A stretch of 39,285 nucleotides of DNA, taken from the NCBI GenBank assembly GCA_944324475.1, contig CALUWK010000016.1, positions 1 through 39,285 on the forward strand, in the 5' to 3' direction. The first letter of the stretch is position 1, and every line of letters begins with the position of its first letter. Source of the stretch: Candidatus Gastranaerophilales bacterium. Lineage in GTDB: Bacteria > Cyanobacteriota > Vampirovibrionia > Gastranaerophilales > Gastranaerophilaceae. Below the pieces are notes generated by a model, which was given only the letters and a program-made list of their open reading frames with translations, had not been told where the DNA came from and did no database searches. Shown here piece by piece: positions 33,530 to 39,285 of the stretch. Made by a program: the position numbers and the translations under genes.

Positions 33530-34088
33530 AAGATATTCACACTCAATCGGTTGCGCCGAGTGTGCAAAAAAGCTCGCAAAAATATTTAATCAAGATGAAA
33601 ACGCAGCTTATATAGCAGGATTAATCCATGATCTTGCAAAAAATTTGAATAATGAAGAACTATATAAAATTATTACCAATGAAATAAAATCAGGCTACAG
33701 TTGTGATGAATTAAAAAATTCTAAAACATATCACGCTATAGCAGGGGCATATTTAGCAAAAAAAATATTTGGAATAGAAGATAAAAAGATTATATCCGCT
33801 ATAAGAAACCATACCATAGGCAAAGTTAATATGGACACTTTTGATAAAATAATATTTCTAGCAGATAAAATTGAGCCTAACGAACGAGATGAAAAATATT
33901 CTAAAAAAATACACAAAATTTTAGAAAAAAATAAAGGTACTATAGGACTTGATTTAGCAATACTGAAATGCACGCAAGAGACAATTAAAAGCTTAATCAA
34001 AAGGCAGCTTTATATTTGTTCGGAGACAATTAATTTATACAATCACCTTATTATAAAAGTCGGAGATTTACTGGAAAAAAGTGATTAA
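33477..34088 (+). CDS. yqeK: HD-domain diadenosine tetraphosphate hydrolase YqeK
   Basis: YqeK hydrolyses Ap4A symmetrically to two ADP, limiting stress-related dinucleotides. The 203 residues start at TTG (33477), inside nadD in another frame, with AAAAGGGG about 12 nt upstream. The start gives the family opening WLKENLSTKRYSHSIGCAEC. HD residues are H22, H51-D52 (GLIHDLAKN) and H86 (YHAIAGAYLA), followed by AIRNHTIGKVNMDTFDKIIF and LADKIEPNERDE. Its end overlaps the helicase gene by 4 nt on the opposite strand. No alternative ATG gives a complete domain. Confidence 0.9.
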   Translation: MKTTDYIKNWLKENLSTKRYSHSIGCAECAKKLAKIFNQDENAAYIAGLIHDLAKNLNNEELYKIITNEIKSGYSCDELKNSKTYHAIAGAYLAKKIFGIEDKKIISAIRNHTIGKVNMDTFDKIIFLADKIEPNERDEKYSKKIHKILEKNKGTIGLDLAILKCTQETIKSLIKRQLYICSETINLYNHLIIKVGDLLEKSD

Positions 34089-36415
34089 TCAACATTAATA
34101 GGTTCAATATTTATAAGCTTAATAGCTTCTTTTGCGTTTTGCTTAAGATTTTCACTAATATCATCCAAAATCAATAGTTGTCTTAATACATCAATAGTTC
34201 TTTTGAACGTTCTAACAACGTCACCTTGGGATGTTTGAGTATCTTCAAACATATTTTCCCAAGTATTTATCGGATTATTTTCAGGATTTAAATTTGCCCC
34301 TATCCAATATTCAATGAAATAACAATAAAAAGGATTGATATACATTGGATTTTCAATGTTATTATCGCGCTCAAGCAGAAATATTTTTCTTCTAATATCT
34401 TTTATTTGATTTAGGGTTTTTCGAACGTTTTTTGAACATGGTTTTGCTATTTCATCATCACTTTTTCTTGCTTCTTCAGATACTAAAGCGCAAATTACAG
34501 AGGCTAATTCAACCACATTTAAATTATCCAATAAACCGGATAAAATAATTTCAGATAAATATAATTCATTTTCACATCTTAGCGCCATGGTAATTTTGCC
34601 TCTTTGAGTTGGATAATCGTCAGACAAATTACCTGTTTTTTCAAGGATATATTTATGAGCTAAGAATTTTTGCCAATATACGTCTTTTTGAAATTCTATT
34701 TCTTTATCAAGTTTTTTGATTTCTTTTTCGTATCTTTGAGTTAATTCGATGCATTTTTTATGTTTTTTATAGATTTTACAAGTATTACAGCCAAAATTTT
34801 CAATTCTTTTTTGTAATTCTTTTGATTTTTGATAAAACTCAATAACCTCTGGAGCCATCATCGGGTCTTTATATTTTCCTTTTGCTTGGCGTTTTAGAGT
34901 TTTATAGAGTGTTCTTGTTTGAACAAATTGATTTTTTAACTTGTTATAAGTTTCAAAATCTTCATCAGATAAATTCCATCTGCAAGTAAAATCGTGTATA
35001 TTTTTAATATCTTCAAACCTTGCTTCTTTTTTCTTTAACAAAGGAGTTAATCTATCAGTTGATGAAAAATAGCCAAATGTCTTAAATATAAGCTCTCGAG
35101 CTTCTTCAAGAGAAAATCTTTGAAGTAAATTTAAAACCATTGAATATCTTGGAGAAAACTTAGATTCTAAAGGGTTTGCGTCTGATTTAACTAAAGTTGC
35201 TACTTCATCAGGAGTCTGAAAAGGTGTTCCAATAATTACAACATAGCCGATTTCATCCATACCTCTACGACCAGCTCTACCTGACATTTGCAAAAATTCA
35301 TTTGCAGATAACATTCTATGACCATCATCTGTTCTTTTAGATATTGAGCTTATTATAGTGGTTCTTGCCGGCATATTAATTCCAGCCGCTAAGGTTTCAG
35401 TTGCAAAAACAACTTTTATTAAACCCATTTGAAATAATTTTTCAACCAATGCTTTCCAAGCAGGCAACAAACCCGCATGATGAGAGGCAATTCCTGCTTT
35501 TATTAAATCAATTTGAGGATTATTTTCTAAATACGGATTTTCTTTAATATATTCATCAACTATTTCATTAATTTTTATGATTTCATCTTTATTTAAAAGC
35601 TCTAATTTCAAGCATTTTCTAGCGTTTTCATCACATTTTTTTCTTGAAAAAGTAAAATATATGCAAGGGAGCATATTTTTTTCATTTAACACTTGAATAA
35701 CGCTTGTTGTAGGGTTTTTTAGTTTTTCTTTTTTATTAAAATATTTATATTTGCTCTCAGGGCGAATTTTGCTGTTTAATTTACCATCCGGAGTTAACAG
35801 CGGTAATATTGTGTTTGGTTTTGAGCTATCATAGTAAAAAAATCTCAAAGGAACAGGACGAAAATCGGTATAAACAAGCTCTGTTTTTGAATGAACTGTG
35901 TTTATCCAATCTGTTAATTGTTGAGAATTTTTTACTGTTGCACTTAGTGCTATTATTTGAATATTAGTTGGACAATAAATAATGCTTTCTTCCCAAACAG
36001 TACCTCTTGATTCATCATTCATGTAATGAACTTCATCTAAAACAACATAGCGGACATCTCTTAAATTATCCTTAACAGTGCCGAATGTTGTACCATAGAG
36101 CATATTTCTAAATACTTCTGTAGTCATTACAACAACTTGAGCATCACGATTTATAGTGGTATCACCTGTTAAAAGCCCAACATTATCAGCCCCATAAGAC
36201 TTTGAAAAATCATTATATTTTTGATTGGATAAAGCCTTCAGAGGAGTTGTATAAAATATTCTTTCACTTCGCTCGAGCGCTAAATGTATTGCACTTTGAG
36301 CAATACAAGTTTTACCTGCGCCTGTTGGAGCACAAACTACAACACTTTTCCCATTTTGAATGTGCTCAATTGCTTCTTTTTGAAAATCGTCAAGTTCAAA
36401 ATTAAATCCGTACAT
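34085..36415 (-). CDS. Ski2-like DEVH-box helicase
   Basis: This is a superfamily 2 RNA-helicase-like protein related to Ski2/Mtr4, a group also found in Cyanobacteria. The 776 residues have motif I CAPTGAGKT (28-36), TTPLKALSNQK (motif Ia), LLTGDTT, DEVH (127-130), LSAT (157-160), GIASHHAGLLPAWK and motif VI QMSGRAGRRGMDEIGY. The C-terminal half contains helical DSHCT-like sequence, and four Cys in the middle (CNTCKIYKKHKKC) could bind zinc. A role in RNA turnover is inferred. It is the last gene of a leftward unit: proS, gatD-like, coaX, dut and this gene. Confidence 0.9.
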   Translation of the reverse strand: MYGFNFELDDFQKEAIEHIQNGKSVVVCAPTGAGKTCIAQSAIHLALERSERIFYTTPLKALSNQKYNDFSKSYGADNVGLLTGDTTINRDAQVVVMTTEVFRNMLYGTTFGTVKDNLRDVRYVVLDEVHYMNDESRGTVWEESIIYCPTNIQIIALSATVKNSQQLTDWINTVHSKTELVYTDFRPVPLRFFYYDSSKPNTILPLLTPDGKLNSKIRPESKYKYFNKKEKLKNPTTSVIQVLNEKNMLPCIYFTFSRKKCDENARKCLKLELLNKDEIIKINEIVDEYIKENPYLENNPQIDLIKAGIASHHAGLLPAWKALVEKLFQMGLIKVVFATETLAAGINMPARTTIISSISKRTDDGHRMLSANEFLQMSGRAGRRGMDEIGYVVIIGTPFQTPDEVATLVKSDANPLESKFSPRYSMVLNLLQRFSLEEARELIFKTFGYFSSTDRLTPLLKKKEARFEDIKNIHDFTCRWNLSDEDFETYNKLKNQFVQTRTLYKTLKRQAKGKYKDPMMAPEVIEFYQKSKELQKRIENFGCNTCKIYKKHKKCIELTQRYEKEIKKLDKEIEFQKDVYWQKFLAHKYILEKTGNLSDDYPTQRGKITMALRCENELYLSEIILSGLLDNLNVVELASVICALVSEEARKSDDEIAKPCSKNVRKTLNQIKDIRRKIFLLERDNNIENPMYINPFYCYFIEYWIGANLNPENNPINTWENMFEDTQTSQGDVVRTFKRTIDVLRQLLILDDISENLKQNAKEAIKLINIEPINVD

Positions 36416-36441
36416 CTGTTAATTTAATTCCACAAAACAAA

Positions 36442-36888
36442 CTATTTAACGCCTGTTGAACCAAATCCGCCCTCTGCTCTTTTAGTATCTGATAAATCGT
36501 CAGCAACAACAATTGATGGCTTTAAAACCTCCATTATTGCCATTTGAGCAATTCTATCTCCTCTTGAAATTTTAAAATCAGCTTTAGAATGATTAATTAA
36601 ACCGACACAAATTTCACCTCTATAATCTTCATCAATTGTTCCGATACCATTAACCACAGCAATCCCTGATTTTATTGCTAAACCGGAGCGGGAGCGTACT
36701 TGAGCTTCTGTATTATGAGGCAATTCAATTGCAATTCCTGTTGGTATCATTCTGATTTCGCCTGATGGAATAACAATATCATCATCAATTGCAGCAACTA
36801 AATCCATGGCAGAAGCGCCTGATGTTTTATATTCGGGCATTGAAACAAAATTTTCTAATTTTTTAATTTTTAAAACAAGATTTTCCAT
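36442..36888 (-). CDS. dut: dUTP diphosphatase
   Basis: Dut hydrolyses dUTP to dUMP, keeping uracil out of DNA and providing the precursor for dTMP. The 148 residues contain the five trimeric dUTPase motifs: GASAMDL, RSRSGLAIKSGI, the uracil pocket GIGTIDEDYRGEI, RGDRIAQMAI and the C-terminal GGFGSTG. Lengths and spacings are normal. It is 5 nt from coaX and 26 nt before the helicase gene. It ends in TAG. Confidence 0.96.
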   Translation of the reverse strand: MENLVLKIKKLENFVSMPEYKTSGASAMDLVAAIDDDIVIPSGEIRMIPTGIAIELPHNTEAQVRSRSGLAIKSGIAVVNGIGTIDEDYRGEICVGLINHSKADFKISRGDRIAQMAIMEVLKPSIVVADDLSDTKRAEGGFGSTGVK

Positions 36889-36893
36889 TGTTG

Positions 36894-37661
36894 TTATTCC
36901 TTATTTAAATAATATAGCTCTTTTAATCCAAACAGTGTCAAATTTTTATCAATATAATTAAAAACATTAGCTGTGCTTTTAAACAAAACATCTGAATAAC
37001 CGCCTGTTGCAATAACTGTGGCCTTTTTTCCAAGCTCTTTTTCACATCTTCTTATCATGCCTTCAATCATTGCACCATGACCTAATACAATACCTGATAG
37101 CATAGCAGAAATTGTATCTTTACCTATTGAATTTTCAGGGGCCTCTATTTTAAGCTTTGGAAGTTTTGAAGTAAATTGAGAAAGAGAATTAGCCTGAATT
37201 TTAAGCCCAGGGGCAATAATACCGCCTATAAAATTAGCGTTTTCATCAACAATATCAAATGTTGTTGCCGTACCAAAATCTATAACTATTGCAGGCAACT
37301 TATATTTTAAACACACAGCAGTAGCATTTGCAATCCTATCTGCACCAATCTCTTTATTATTTTTTAATGATAACTTAACAGGCATGTTAGATTTATAAGA
37401 AAGACTTATTGCTTCTATATTTAAATATTTAAATATAGAACTTTTAAAAACCTCGCACAACTGAGGTACAACCGAAGAAACAATCGCACCTTCAATTTTA
37501 TTTAATAAGTTATTATGCTTTAAAATTGAAAGCAAAATAATACCATATTCATCATCTGTTTTTTTTATATCGGATGAAAAACTAAAAGTCTTTATCAATT
37601 TGTCATCATCAAAAATTCCAATCGATGTATTTGTATTTCCAATATCAATTACTAAAAGCAT
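36894..37661 (-). CDS. coaX: Type III pantothenate kinase
   Basis: CoaX phosphorylates pantothenate as the first step of coenzyme A synthesis and, unlike CoaA, is insensitive to CoA feedback. The 255 residues start MLLVIDIGNTNTSIGIFDDD, giving the ASKHA phosphate motif with D6. GADRIANA (106-113) and DFGTATTFD (128-136) with GGIIAPGL are family signatures. It is 35 nt after the gatD-like gene and 5 nt before dut, so the three probably share a transcript. Confidence 0.96.
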   Translation of the reverse strand: MLLVIDIGNTNTSIGIFDDDKLIKTFSFSSDIKKTDDEYGIILLSILKHNNLLNKIEGAIVSSVVPQLCEVFKSSIFKYLNIEAISLSYKSNMPVKLSLKNNKEIGADRIANATAVCLKYKLPAIVIDFGTATTFDIVDENANFIGGIIAPGLKIQANSLSQFTSKLPKLKIEAPENSIGKDTISAMLSGIVLGHGAMIEGMIRRCEKELGKKATVIATGGYSDVLFKSTANVFNYIDKNLTLFGLKELYYLNKE

Positions 37662-37696
37662 AAATTATTTTTACCACAGACATAAATATTTTTAAA

Positions 37697-38434
37697 TTAT
37701 TTTGCATCTACAATATAATTATGCGAATACCACTCAAGATCATCAGTTAATTTTGTCAAGGGAATACGACATTTATATTTGATTCTCAAAGCAACAGCAA
37801 TTAAAAAATCACAAAAATGTGGGTTTTGAGCTAATATGGGACTCACCATATAAGTCCCTATAACATTGTTAAATCTGGCTCCTTCTGTTTTATCTCTACC
37901 GTTATTTCCAAGACCGCGCTTTAATATTAAAAATGGACTTACCCCTGATTTTAAATAAGTTAAAATACCATGATTTTCAAAACCAGCTACTATCTTATTT
38001 TTCAAAAATTCACAAGTTCCGTAAATATTACCAAAATGATGTTTTTTTCCTGCTATTGAATCAACATCCAAAATCTTTATACCTTCAATTTGAGCTTGAT
38101 TATGCAACTGATAAAAATTTCCAAAAAGTTGGTAACCACAATTAACAGCCAGCATTGGAACGGCAGAAATAGCAGCGATTTTTAATTCATCTTCATTTTG
38201 TAGCAAATATTTTTGTACAAGACTTAAATCTTCAATATTAGAGCCGCCAATGTAATAAAAATCATATTTAGAAGCTTGAACTTTATCATTTCCATAAATT
38301 TCATAAAGAGACACGTCTATATCTCTGCATCTTGCACGCATACAAAATACATCAACATTTGCCCTATCGCAGTTAGATTTCAAAATATCAGGGTAAAGAT
38401 ATGCGATTTTTAATTTAAGAGGATTTCTTGACAT
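37697..38434 (-). CDS. gatD: GatD-like glutamine amidotransferase lacking the usual catalytic histidine
   Basis: GatD is the glutaminase half of the MurT-GatD complex that amidates the D-glutamate of lipid II. The 245 residues match GatD: LYPDILKSNCDRANVDVF, YYIGGSNIED, the nucleophile elbow AVNCGYQLFG (C99), GFENHG and GLGNNGRDKTEGARF. Where the family has GTYLHGP, this protein has GTYMVSPIL (V197, codon GTG), so the catalytic His is replaced. No MurT partner gene is adjacent; the neighbours are proS and coaX. The start overlaps proS by 25 nt and is the only ATG. Whether the enzyme is inactive or uses another base is open. Confidence 0.84.
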   Translation of the reverse strand: MSRNPLKLKIAYLYPDILKSNCDRANVDVFCMRARCRDIDVSLYEIYGNDKVQASKYDFYYIGGSNIEDLSLVQKYLLQNEDELKIAAISAVPMLAVNCGYQLFGNFYQLHNQAQIEGIKILDVDSIAGKKHHFGNIYGTCEFLKNKIVAGFENHGILTYLKSGVSPFLILKRGLGNNGRDKTEGARFNNVIGTYMVSPILAQNPHFCDFLIAVALRIKYKCRIPLTKLTDDLEWYSHNYIVDAK

Positions 38435-39285
38435 TTTTCAACTGCTTCATTTACAGGAATTTTAACCATTTCACCATCTGCCCTTGTTTTAAATTCAACA
38501 AGACCTTCTGATATTGTTTTACCTACTGTTATTCTAATCGGAAAACCGATTAAATCAGCGTCTTTAAATTTTACACCGGCTCTTTCATTTCTATCATCAA
38601 TCACAACTTCAATTCCAAGAGCGCATAATTTTTCATATAATTCATTTGCAACACGAGCTTTAAGTTCATCTTCAACATTTACAGGCACAATATCCACATG
38701 ATATGGTGCTATTTCTTTTGGCCAAATTATACCAAAATCATCGTGGTATTTTTCAATAGCAGCAGCCATTGTTCTTGAAACACCAATACCATAACAACCC
38801 ATAATATATGGTTTTAATTGACCGTCCACATCAGTATAGCAAGCATTCATTGGCTTTGAATATTTTGTTCCTAATTGAAAAATGTTACCTACTTCAATTC
38901 CTCTTGTAACTTTAAGAGGTTTTTTGCAAACAGGGCAGTATTCACCTTCTTTAACCACTGAAACATCGACAAATTCAATACCTTCTTCAAGATTAGCTCC
39001 AACTATATGTTTATCTTTTTCATTTGCACCGAGAACAAAATTTTTCATTCCTTTTGCAGTGTTATCAAATAAAACTTTTACTTTTGTTTTATCAATTCCA
39101 CGATATGAAATAAATCCTGCACTTGAATTCAACAATTCAGAAACTTCACTTTCTTCCATTGGTCTTATTTCAAGAGCATTAAGTGCATTCATTAATTTTG
39201 TTTCTTCAATTTCTTTATCGCCTCTAATCATTACAAGAGCAGGTTTTGAATCATAAATATAAGCTACTGCTTTTAAAATGCAATT
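38410..39285 (-). CDS. proS: Prolyl-tRNA synthetase, C-terminal part (5' end beyond window)
   Basis: ProRS charges tRNA-Pro and deacylates mischarged Ala through an inserted editing domain. Reading stays open to the right edge of the window, so the first part of the gene is missing; 291 codons are visible. The visible part includes the end of the editing domain (YDSKPALVMIRGDKEIEETK, GANEKDKHIVGAN), a two-Cys segment CPVCKKP with VTRGIEVGNIFQLGTKYS, motif 3 MGCYGIGVSRTMAAAIE, and the anticodon domain (DIVPVNVEDE, IDDRNERAGVKFKDADLIGF). The stop overlaps the start of the gatD-like gene by 25 nt, so translation is likely coupled. Confidence 0.95.
   Translation of the reverse strand, partial: NCILKAVAYIYDSKPALVMIRGDKEIEETKLMNALNALEIRPMEESEVSELLNSSAGFISYRGIDKTKVKVLFDNTAKGMKNFVLGANEKDKHIVGANLEEGIEFVDVSVVKEGEYCPVCKKPLKVTRGIEVGNIFQLGTKYSKPMNACYTDVDGQLKPYIMGCYGIGVSRTMAAAIEKYHDDFGIIWPKEIAPYHVDIVPVNVEDELKARVANELYEKLCALGIEVVIDDRNERAGVKFKDADLIGFPIRITVGKTISEGLVEFKTRADGEMVKIPVNEAVEKCQEILLN

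Noticed and set aside
1-39285. Reassignment of TGA to tryptophan or glycine
   Set aside because: Every conserved gene reads at full length with TGA as stop, and Trp positions use TGG. Absence of TGA stops suggests avoidance, not reassignment.
1-39285. CRISPR arrays, insertion sequences, prophage or tRNA genes
   Set aside because: I saw no regularly spaced direct repeats, transposase or integrase motifs, or tRNA-like cloverleaf sequence on either strand.

Overview
The window is AT-rich, densely packed chromosomal DNA from a bacterium. Several features together suggest a host-associated, non-photosynthetic relative of Cyanobacteria (Gastranaerophilales / 'Melainabacteria' / Vampirovibrionia): a Ycf45-like R3H-domain ATPase, a Ski2-like DEVH helicase, a pyrophosphate-type phosphofructokinase, an undecaprenyl-phosphate sugar transferase, and several small lineage-restricted membrane or exported proteins. 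This assignment is inference from gene content; no rRNA or tRNA gene is present to confirm it. No CRISPR array, insertion sequence, integrase or phage gene was seen.

Layout. (1) 1-4560, + strand: part of the S10/spc ribosomal protein cluster (rplP-rpmC-rpsQ-rplN-rplX-rplE-rpsN, then rpsH-rplF-rplR). It is interrupted by a small antisense gene (2599-2829) and stops at a terminator after rplR, without the usual rpsE-rpmD-rplO-secY. Two unusually long gaps (rplX-rplE and rplF-rplR) contain stem-loops. (2) 4633-6219: cysE and a membrane-anchored unknown. (3) 6222-12284: a tripartite drug-efflux module. A leftward marR-emrA-emrB operon and a rightward outer-membrane factor gene share a 30-bp perfect palindrome in the 80-bp gap between them; a NupC-type nucleoside transporter and a 61-codon ORF follow. 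(4) 12244-15521, - strand: glyA, a TagO/WecA-type transferase and an HExxH protein. (5) 15673-25476: typA, two small one-helix membrane proteins with a shared upstream box, pfp, ychF, an R3H ATPase, a YgjP-type metallopeptidase, a small exported protein and an EF-hand protein. (6) 25611-27787: a radical SAM protein and a small coiled-coil partner. (7) 27780-32878, - strand: an NFACT/RqcH-type protein, pheT and galE. (8) 32921-34088: nadD-yqeK. (9) 34085-39285, - strand: proS (5' end beyond the window), a GatD-like amidotransferase, coaX, dut and a Ski2-like helicase.

The genes are mainly housekeeping: translation (ribosomal proteins, pheT, proS, typA, ychF, RqcH), cofactors (nadD, coaX), envelope precursors (tagO-like, galE, gatD-like), one-carbon and cysteine metabolism (glyA, cysE), nucleotide hygiene (dut, yqeK) and drug export. 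Points most worth a second look are a GatD homologue that keeps its cysteine but has valine at the catalytic histidine position, the structured rplX-rplE gap at the classical S8 repressor location, the antisense gene inside the ribosomal cluster, the efflux palindrome, the twin upstream boxes, the Cx4Cx2C radical SAM protein with its partner, and the complete absence of TGA as a stop codon in 43 genes.
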